This document shows positions 5,868 through 10,467 of a stretch of 10,467 nt of DNA, one piece after another (within the stretch, counting starts at the first letter, position 1; the number at the start of each line of letters is the position of its first letter). The notes below the pieces were generated by a model. It was given only the letters and a program-made list of their open reading frames with translations, ran no database searches and was not told where the DNA came from. Origin of the DNA: Pseudolachnospira sp964507035 (lineage in GTDB: Bacteria; Bacillota; Clostridia; Lachnospirales; Lachnospiraceae); contig CAZDOQ010000053.1 in assembly GCA_964507035.1 (NCBI GenBank), positions 1 to 10,467 on the forward strand. The letters are read 5' to 3'. The position numbers were made by a program, and so were the translations under genes.

Positions 5868-7058
5868 GTGAGACGTGTTTTCTTGATGGTTTTGGACAGC
5901 TTTGGAATCGGCGCCATGCCGGATGCGGCGGATTTTGGAGACGAGGGGAGCAATACCTTGGCCGCTGCCTCCCGGGGAGCCGGTTTTTCTATGCCCAATA
6001 TGGGACGGCTTGGCTTGTTTTCCATTGATGGAGTGGACTGCGGGACCCCGCCGGAGCAGCCGGAGGGCGTTTACGGTCGTCTGGCGGAGGCCTCCCGGGG
6101 CAAGGACACCATTACGGGACACTGGGAAATTGGAGGGGTGATCTCTCCCAATCCTATGCCCACCTTCCCCCATGGTTTTCCCCCGGAACTTTTGGAGCAG
6201 CTGTCCCGGGCCACAGGCCGGGGGATTCTCTGCAACCGCCCCTGTTCCGGGACGGTGGTGATCCAGGACTACGGGGAAGAGCACATGCGCACCGGGGATC
6301 TGATTGTCTACACCTCGGCGGACAGCGTGCTCCAGATTGCCGCCCACGAGTCTGTGGTGCCGGTGGAAATCTTATATGAGTATTGCCGGGCGGCCCGGAA
6401 AATCTGCCAGGGCCCCTGGGCAGTGGGGCGGGTCATTGCCCGTCCCTTTGAGGGAGAACCGGGACACTTTGTCCGGACCGTGCGCCGCCATGACTTTTCC
6501 CTGGAGCCTCCGGCCCCTACCATGCTGGACTATCTTTTAAAGGCAGGCCAGTCTGTGCTGGCGGTGGGCAAGATCCATGATATCTTTGCGGGCCGGGGCA
6601 TTGGCGAGTACGTCTACACCACCGGCAATGAGGATGGGGTTGATAAAACTCTGTCCTACATGGACCGGGATTTTGAGGGAATCTGTTTCACCAACCTGGT
6701 GGATTTTGACATGCTCTACGGACACCGGAATGATGTGGACAGCTACGCGGCGGCTCTGACCAGCTTAGACCGGCGGCTGCCGGAGATTTTGGCCAAGCTT
6801 CGGCAGGAGGATCTGCTGATCCTCACGGCAGACCATGGCTGCGACCCTTCCACCCCGTCCACGGACCACTCCCGGGAGTATGTGCCCCTGGTGATGGCTG
6901 GAGCGCCCCTTGAGGCCGGGGTGAACCTGGGTACCCGCGGCACCTTTGCCGATATAGGAGCCACCGTATTGGATTACCTGGGGGTGCCGGGAAAACTGGA
7001 CGGAACCAGCTTCTGGTCCCAGATTCAGAAAAGGAGGAGATGGCATGCAGCTGGATAA
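5868..7058 (+). CDS. deoB: Phosphopentomutase
   Basis: DeoB interconverts (deoxy)ribose-1-phosphate and (deoxy)ribose-5-phosphate in the cytosol, linking nucleoside phosphorolysis to sugar breakdown. The 396-residue product starts RRVFLMVLDSFGIGAMPDA. Comparing with the di-manganese alkaline-phosphatase-superfamily enzyme of Bacillus cereus, I find D10, D281, H286, D322, H323 and H334 with the spacings of the known metal ligands (5, 41 and 11 residues apart at the key pairs). T81 in KDTITGHWEI corresponds to the phosphorylated threonine. All catalytic residues are present. GTG 5868 is chosen: the frame has GTG codons at 5859 and 5862 too, but the family begins at (M/V)-K/R-R-V-F-L and the GGAAG ribosome site is 8 bases upstream. 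It is the first gene of the operon and overlaps deoC by 14 bases. Confidence 0.96.
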   Translation: MRRVFLMVLDSFGIGAMPDAADFGDEGSNTLAAASRGAGFSMPNMGRLGLFSIDGVDCGTPPEQPEGVYGRLAEASRGKDTITGHWEIGGVISPNPMPTFPHGFPPELLEQLSRATGRGILCNRPCSGTVVIQDYGEEHMRTGDLIVYTSADSVLQIAAHESVVPVEILYEYCRAARKICQGPWAVGRVIARPFEGEPGHFVRTVRRHDFSLEPPAPTMLDYLLKAGQSVLAVGKIHDIFAGRGIGEYVYTTGNEDGVDKTLSYMDRDFEGICFTNLVDFDMLYGHRNDVDSYAAALTSLDRRLPEILAKLRQEDLLILTADHGCDPSTPSTDHSREYVPLVMAGAPLEAGVNLGTRGTFADIGATVLDYLGVPGKLDGTSFWSQIQKRRRWHAAG

Positions 7059-7710
7059 AAAAGAAATTTTGCGCAAGGTGGATCACACGCTGCTATCCCC
7101 CACGGCAACCTGGCAAGAGATCCGCCAGCTCTGTGACGATGCCATTGCCTATGAGACAGCCTCTGTCTGCATTCCGCCGGCCTATGTGAAGCGGGTCAAG
7201 GAATACGTGGGCAACCGGCTGCGCATTGGCACGGTCGTTGGATTCCCCAACGGATACAGCACCACCTCGGTGAAAGCCTTTGAGGCGGACGACGCCCTGA
7301 AAAAAGGGGCAGACGAACTGGATATGGTCATCAACCTGGGGAACCTGAAGGATGGGAGCATGGACTGCCTCCGCAATGAGATCCGGACCCTGAAGCTGAT
7401 CTGCGGGCGTCGGGTCCTGAAAGTGATTGTGGAAGCCTGCGAGTTGACCCGGGAAGAGAAGATCCGCATGTGCCAGCTGGTCACAGAGACCGGGGCGGAC
7501 TTTATCAAAACCTCCACCGGTTTTGGGAAATCCGGCGCCACACCAGAGGATGTGGCGCTCTTTGCGGAACATATCGGACCGGGGGTCCGGATCAAGGCGG
7601 CGGGGGGCATCTCCTCCTTTGAGGAGGCGGAGCAGTACATCCGCCTGGGAGCCAGCCGTCTGGGCACCAGCCGCCTGGTCCGCCTGATGAAGGAGGAAGA
7701 ACATGGATGA
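7045..7710 (+). CDS. deoC: Deoxyribose-phosphate aldolase
   Basis: DeoC splits 2-deoxyribose-5-phosphate into acetaldehyde and glyceraldehyde-3-phosphate, the last step of deoxynucleoside catabolism. The 221-residue product has the class I aldolase barrel with the Schiff-base lysine K155 in FIKTSTGFG, the supporting lysine K184 in RIKAAGGI and the acid D93 in DELDMVINLG; VDHTLLSP at the N-terminus is also characteristic. The ATG at 7045 lies inside the end of deoB (14-base overlap), with AAGGAGGAG about 6 bases upstream, so translation is probably coupled. The length is normal for Gram-positive DeoC. Confidence 0.97.
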   Translation: MQLDKKEILRKVDHTLLSPTATWQEIRQLCDDAIAYETASVCIPPAYVKRVKEYVGNRLRIGTVVGFPNGYSTTSVKAFEADDALKKGADELDMVINLGNLKDGSMDCLRNEIRTLKLICGRRVLKVIVEACELTREEKIRMCQLVTETGADFIKTSTGFGKSGATPEDVALFAEHIGPGVRIKAAGGISSFEEAEQYIRLGASRLGTSRLVRLMKEEEHG

Positions 7711-8110
7711 CCGGACGTTGGCGGAAGCGGCCCTTAAGGCCCGGAAAGGGGCCTATGCGCCCTATTCCCACTTTCAGGTGGGGGCGGCGCTGTTGGCCGC
7801 AGACGGCACGGTGTACACCGGCTGTAATGTGGAAAATGCCAGCTACGGAGCGGCTATCTGCGCGGAGCGGACCGCTTTTGTGAAGGCGGTAGGCCAGGGG
7901 GTCCGGCAGTTTACCGCCATTGCGGTGGCAGGGGGCCCGGAGGGAAAAGCGCCGGAGCAGACGCCGCCCTGCGGTATCTGCCGCCAGGTGATGGCGGAGT
8001 TCTGCGGCCCCTCCTTCCGGATTCTGCTGCCCACATCCCCGGAGGAGATCACCGTTTATACCCTGGGCCAGCTGCTGCCGGAGGCCTTTTCTCCAAAATC
8101 GCTGGAGTAG
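7703..8110 (+). CDS. cdd: Cytidine deaminase
   Basis: Cdd hydrolyses cytidine and deoxycytidine to uridine and deoxyuridine, supplying substrate to the pyrimidine phosphorylase encoded next. The 135-residue product is the small tetrameric Bacillus type. The zinc ligands are C53 (in AAICAERTA, with the proton-shuttling E55) and C90 and C93 (in PPCGICRQVMAEF). YAPYSHFQVGAAL and NVENASYGA supply the substrate-binding segments. The ATG overlaps the deoC stop by 8 bases, with AAGGAGGA upstream within deoC, so it is tightly coupled to the operon. Confidence 0.97.
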   Translation: MDDRTLAEAALKARKGAYAPYSHFQVGAALLAADGTVYTGCNVENASYGAAICAERTAFVKAVGQGVRQFTAIAVAGGPEGKAPEQTPPCGICRQVMAEFCGPSFRILLPTSPEEITVYTLGQLLPEAFSPKSLE

Positions 8111-8111
8111 T

Positions 8112-8130
8112 GCTTCCGGAATCAGGAAGC
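8112..8130 (+). other. Intercistronic hairpin between cdd and pdp
   Basis: GCTTCC (8112-8117) and GGAAGC (8125-8130) form a perfect 6-bp stem with a 7-base loop directly after the cdd stop. There is no T tract, so it is not a typical terminator. It may mark an mRNA processing or stability point, since this is the only real gap between the genes of this operon. Confidence 0.4.
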
Positions 8131-8161
8131 GAAAGCCGGACAAGTGGGAGGAATATTTGCC

Positions 8162-9484
8162 ATGCGCATGTATGACCTGATTGAAAAGAAAAAGCTGGGG
8201 AAAGTTCTTTCCCAGGCAGAAATTGAATGGATGGTGGACGGTTATGTGAAGGATACGGTTCCGGACTATCAGATGGCAGCCATGCTCATGGCCATCTGCT
8301 TCCGAGGCATGTCCCGGCAGGAGACCGCCTGCCTGACGTTTGCCATGGAGCATTCCGGGGAGGTGATGGACCTGTCGCCGCTTCCGGGCGTCACCGTGGA
8401 TAAGCACAGCACAGGCGGCGTGGGGGATAAGACCACCCTGGTGGCAGGGCCTCTGGCGGCGGCCTGCGGCGCGGTGGTGGCCAAAATGTCCGGCCGGGGC
8501 CTGGGCCACACCGGCGGAACCATAGACAAGCTGGAGTCCATTCCGGGCTTTCGTACTTCCCTGGACCGGGAAGAATTTCTCCAGGTGGTCCAAAAAACCG
8601 GAATCAGCATCATAGGCCAGACCGGCAACCTGGTCCCGGCGGACAAAAAGCTCTATGCACTCCGGGACGTGACGGCCACCGTGGATTGCGTTACCCTCAT
8701 TGCCTCCTCGGTGATGAGCAAGAAGCTGGCCGCCGGCAGTGCCTCCATTTTGCTGGATGTAAAAACCGGCAGCGGCGCTTTCATGAAGGAACCGGAGGAT
8801 GCGGCGGATCTGGCGGAGGAGATGGTTGCCATCGGCGCTTCTGCCGGGCGGAGAACCGGGGCCCTGATCACAGACATGGACGTGCCCCTGGGCCGGATGG
8901 TGGGTAACGCCTTGGAAGTCCGGGAGGCGGTGGAAGTGCTGCGGGGAGAAGGGCCGGAGGATCTGACCCAGGTCTGCGTGGCGCTAGCGGCGGAGATGCT
9001 GATCCTCTGCCAGCTGGCCGCCCGGGAGACGGCGGAATCTCTGGTACGGAAAGCCCTGGAGGATGGAAGCGGCCTGGACCGGCTTCGTGCCATGGTGGAA
9101 GCCCAGGGAGGAGACGCCCGGGTGCTGGAGGATCTGGACCGGCTGCCCAAGGCTGCCTGCCAGTTTGTGCTGCCTTCCCCGGCAGACGGCTATGTGACCC
9201 ATATGGATACAGAGGGAATCGGCCTGGCGTCCATGGCCCTGGGGGCTGGCCGCAGCCGCAAAGAAGATCCGCTGGACTACGGGGCTGGCATCCAGCTGTT
9301 AAAAAAGACCGGCGATCCGGTGCAAAAAGGCGAGGGCCTGGCCATGCTCTACGCCGCAGAAGAATCCCTGTTTTGGGAAGCGGGGCAGAGGCTGCTCTCC
9401 TCCTATATTCTGGGAAAAGAGAAGCCGGAATGCCGCAACCATGTGCTGGCACGGGTCGGGGAAGAGGGAACCCTTTGGCTGTGA
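8162..9484 (+). CDS. pdp: Pyrimidine-nucleoside phosphorylase
   Basis: The enzyme phosphorolyses uridine, deoxyuridine and thymidine to base plus (deoxy)ribose-1-phosphate, which DeoB then converts. The 440-residue product begins MRMYDLIEKKKLGKVLSQAE. The phosphate-binding signature VDKHSTGGVGDK puts K81, H82 and S83 where the Geobacillus enzyme has them. R168 (in ALRDVTATV), S183 and K187 (in SSVMSKK) match the known base-binding residues at the same numbers. SGRGLGHTGGTIDKLESIPG is the hallmark of the thymidine/pyrimidine phosphorylase family. The ATG at 8162 is preferred because GGGAGGA lies 9 bases upstream and the residue numbering matches; an in-frame GTG at 8144 coincides with that site. 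Named pdp rather than deoA because the Gram-positive dual-specificity form fits best. It is the last gene of the operon; no terminator is obvious after it. Confidence 0.95.
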   Translation: MRMYDLIEKKKLGKVLSQAEIEWMVDGYVKDTVPDYQMAAMLMAICFRGMSRQETACLTFAMEHSGEVMDLSPLPGVTVDKHSTGGVGDKTTLVAGPLAAACGAVVAKMSGRGLGHTGGTIDKLESIPGFRTSLDREEFLQVVQKTGISIIGQTGNLVPADKKLYALRDVTATVDCVTLIASSVMSKKLAAGSASILLDVKTGSGAFMKEPEDAADLAEEMVAIGASAGRRTGALITDMDVPLGRMVGNALEVREAVEVLRGEGPEDLTQVCVALAAEMLILCQLAARETAESLVRKALEDGSGLDRLRAMVEAQGGDARVLEDLDRLPKAACQFVLPSPADGYVTHMDTEGIGLASMALGAGRSRKEDPLDYGAGIQLLKKTGDPVQKGEGLAMLYAAEESLFWEAGQRLLSSYILGKEKPECRNHVLARVGEEGTLWL

Positions 9485-9493
9485 AACAGCGCC

Positions 9494-9526
9494 TTCCGAA
9501 GACGTTCCGAAGAGGTTCCAAAAAAG
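9494..9526 (+). repeat. 11-bp tandem direct repeat
   Basis: TTCCGAAGACG (9494), TTCCGAAGAGG (9505) and the decayed TTCCAAAAAAG (9516) repeat with an exact 11-base period between the pdp stop and the 6S promoter. One-helical-turn spacing would suit a protein binding along one DNA face. Slippage duplication is the plain alternative. Confidence 0.5.
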
Positions 9527-9541
9527 AGGCAAGAAAATTGG

Positions 9542-9570
9542 TTGTAGATTTTCCGGTTCTGTGATATACT
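9542..9570 (+). promoter_or_regulatory. Promoter of the 6S-like RNA
   Basis: TTGTAG (9542-9547), a 17-base spacer and an extended -10, TGA-TATACT (TG at 9562-9563, hexamer 9565-9570). Transcription should start near 9577. Confidence 0.7.
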
Positions 9571-9576
9571 ATTGCA

Positions 9577-9770
9577 GGAAGTAGATGATTCCTGGGGTGT
9601 TCGCTTATTCCTGTGTTTTTGAACCTACATGTTGACCTACGGGATTCCTATATTGCCGTGCGGATGTCAGGCCTCCGTTTCGAGTGGAAGGCAGAAGTAC
9701 TGGCTGCGGTTGCCCATCTAGCTTTGCTAGGAGTCAAAAAGCAGGAACCGGCATTCTGGGAATCTTTTTT
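9577..9770 (+). ncRNA. ssrS: Probable 6S RNA
   Basis: 6S RNA binds the housekeeping sigma-RNA polymerase holoenzyme and mimics an open promoter, damping transcription in stationary phase. The 5' side has CCTGGGGTGTTCGC (9591-9604), close to the E. coli CTGAGATGTTCGC element. The 3' side has CTGCGGTTGCCCATCT (9706-9721), close to E. coli CTGCGGCGGCATCT. GATTCCT (9587-9593) can pair with AGGAGTC (9728-9734) as closing stem, and GCCTCC with GGAAGGC caps a long irregular central hairpin. CTAGC-TTT-GCTAG forms the small hairpin of the central bubble. The length from promoter to the T run at 9765-9770 is about 194 nt, typical for 6S. That 3' end is uncertain: the stem before the T run is weak, though GGAATC (9759-9764) can also pair with GATTCC (9587-9592). 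A long open frame here is accidental. Confidence 0.7.
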
Positions 9771-9872
9771 AAAGACTGGCCTGAATATAACAGGAGCATT
9801 GAATACGTACAAATGCAGAAGGCAGACGAGGGAATACGGAAGTATCATAAAATTGGCTTGGCATAAGGTTGG

Positions 9873-9898
9873 GAGTACAGATTGGGGTACTCTTTTTT
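9873..9898 (+). terminator. Rho-independent terminator downstream of the 6S RNA
   Basis: GAGTAC (9873-9878) and GTACTC (9887-9892) form a perfect 6-bp stem with an 8-base loop, followed by six T (9893-9898). It could end the 6S transcript, or read-through from it, about 320 nt after the start. Between 9771 and 9872 I see no gene; a short open stretch ending IRKYHKIGLA has no ribosome site. Confidence 0.75.
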
Positions 9899-9981
9899 AT
9901 TTCTGTTCATGGCAGATTGGAGGGCATTTTTTGAGATTCAGACAGCTCTGTTAAGCGGCCGTCCGGCAGCTTCGGTCCTTC

Positions 9982-10253
9982 TCTTGTTATACGCCGGATT
10001 TGACGAAGGAGGCGGCGTTCCGGAATTTTCTGGAGTCCTACACGGACAGCCCGGTCCGTCAACCAGTATCTGGAAAGCCACAGTATGGCTTCCGGAGGTG
10101 GCGGTGCTGGAGGTCACCGGCCGGGGAAGGCGGCTACGGGCACGGGGTGGGCATGGGCCAGAGCGGCGTAGGCGGCATGGCGGATGCAGGCTATACCCAC
10201 GACCAGATTTTGGCCCGTTTTATCCAGGTACGGAGTTCACGCTGATTTATTAA
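9982..10253 (+). pseudogene. spoIID: SpoIID-like C-terminal remnant, frameshifted
   Basis: SpoIID is a lytic transglycosylase of engulfment during sporulation. Only the last part of a SpoIID/LytB domain is recognisable. One frame gives GYGHGVGMGQSGVGGMADAG and then YTHDQILARF, the family's conserved C-terminal block. Continuing it requires a change of frame, after which FYPGTEFTLIY ends at TAA 10251-10253, exactly the family ending. The break falls in a TTTT run (10218-10221) where one missing T explains it. A second break is at about 10125-10132: the other frame reads VAVLEVTGRG just before GYGHG. Upstream, YTPDLTKEAAFRNFLESYTD (from 9988) fits the same domain less surely. The N-terminal two thirds are absent, there is no ribosome site, and the 6S terminator lies just upstream. 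This is a decayed fragment; assembly errors at two sites would not restore a whole gene. Confidence 0.8.
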
Positions 10254-10336
10254 GTCTTGCTATACACTTATAAGAAAAAAAAATCCATTCATTTAAAAAA
10301 AGAAAGCATACCCAACCCGGAAATTTATTTGCATTA

Positions 10337-10365
10337 TTGACAGGATTCTGCATTTGGCCTATAAT
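10337..10365 (+). promoter_or_regulatory. Perfect-consensus promoter of the isocitrate dehydrogenase gene
   Basis: TTGACA (10337-10342), a 17-base spacer and TATAAT (10360-10365), both hexamers perfect. Transcription should start near 10372, about 65 bases before the ATG. The AT-rich stretch 10254-10336 contains no gene. Confidence 0.9.
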
Positions 10366-10414
10366 CAGAATTACTATAGGCCGTTATAAAATATATAAAA
10401 TCAATGGGCCTATA
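10356..10414. promoter_or_regulatory. Three GGCCTATA elements: operator and leader inverted repeats
   Basis: GGCCTATA (10356-10363) overlaps the -10 box, its exact inverse TATAGGCC (10375-10382) follows the transcription start, and a further direct copy GGCCTATA lies at 10407-10414, 6 bases before the ribosome site. The first two form a perfect 8-bp dyad with an 11-base centre, well placed for a repressor. The last two form a possible mRNA hairpin (24-base loop) just before AAGGAGG. The binding protein is not known. Confidence 0.6.
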
Positions 10415-10436
10415 AAATTGAAGGAGGATGATTCCA

Positions 10437-10467
10437 ATGGCTAAGATTCAGATGAAAACGCCGTTAG
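10437..10467 (+). CDS. icd: Isocitrate dehydrogenase (NADP+), N-terminus only
   Basis: Ten codons are visible, MAKIQMKTPL, cut by the window end. This opening is what I expect of the dimeric NADP-dependent isocitrate dehydrogenase of Clostridia and eukaryote-like bacteria, which continues into VEMDGDEMTR. The enzyme oxidises isocitrate to 2-oxoglutarate in the TCA branch, making NADPH and the glutamate precursor. AAGGAGG (10421-10427) lies 9 bases before the ATG, with a perfect promoter upstream. The identification rests on very few residues. Confidence 0.7.
   Translation, partial: MAKIQMKTPL

Noticed and set aside
9613..9954. 113-codon open frame over the 6S region
   Set aside because: It lies across a probable structured RNA and a terminator, lacks a ribosome site, and its product has no recognisable domain.
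10000..10245. Intact 81-residue protein from the SpoIID frame
   Set aside because: It would need a TTG start without a ribosome site, and the conserved ending is in another frame, so a pseudogene explains it better.

Overview
The window looks like chromosomal DNA from a Gram-positive anaerobe of the Clostridia, most likely an Oscillospiraceae-type gut bacterium of the Flavonifractor / Lawsonibacter / Oscillibacter kind. This is inference. It rests on GC-rich genes with strong AGGAGG ribosome binding sites, consensus TTGACA/TATAAT promoters, a Bacillus/Clostridium-type SOS box, and the protein families present. No mobile element, CRISPR array, tRNA or rRNA is visible.

Layout. (1) Positions 1-925 hold a small HMA metal-binding protein gene (minus strand, cut by the window edge). 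It is divergent from a DUF2325 gene whose promoter carries a GTTAG/CTAAC palindrome resembling DtxR/MntR-type metal-regulator sites. A hairpin-rich stretch ending in a good terminator follows. (2) Positions 960-2996 hold a promoter, a MATE-family multidrug efflux pump and a MarR regulator two bases behind it, an arrangement like mepA/mepR. (3) Positions 2997-3344 hold no recognisable gene, possibly a decayed reading frame. (4) Positions 3345-5710 hold a promoter with two LexA-like boxes driving a radical SAM protein with a helix-hairpin-helix (TIGR03916-like) and a DUF4130 protein (TIGR03915-like). The biochemistry of this pair is, to my knowledge, not established; the SOS-like promoter supports a DNA repair role. 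(5) Positions 5748-9484 hold a nucleoside salvage/catabolism operon, deoB-deoC-cdd-pdp. Genes are overlapping or close, and nearly all catalytic residues can be located. (6) Positions 9494-9898 hold a promoter followed by an RNA of about 190 nt that looks like 6S RNA (ssrS), then a terminator. (7) Positions about 9982-10253 hold a frameshifted C-terminal remnant of a SpoIID-like sporulation protein. (8) Positions 10337-10467 hold a perfect-consensus promoter overlapped by an inverted repeat, followed by the first ten codons of a probable NADP-dependent isocitrate dehydrogenase.

How the genes work together. Cdd deaminates (deoxy)cytidine to (deoxy)uridine. Pdp phosphorolyses pyrimidine nucleosides to base plus (deoxy)ribose-1-phosphate. 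DeoB isomerises the sugar phosphate to the 5-phosphate. DeoC cleaves deoxyribose-5-phosphate to acetaldehyde and glyceraldehyde-3-phosphate, feeding glycolysis. The radical SAM/DUF4130 pair appears to be an independent, damage-inducible unit. The two ends of the window look metal-responsive (left) and central-metabolic (right).
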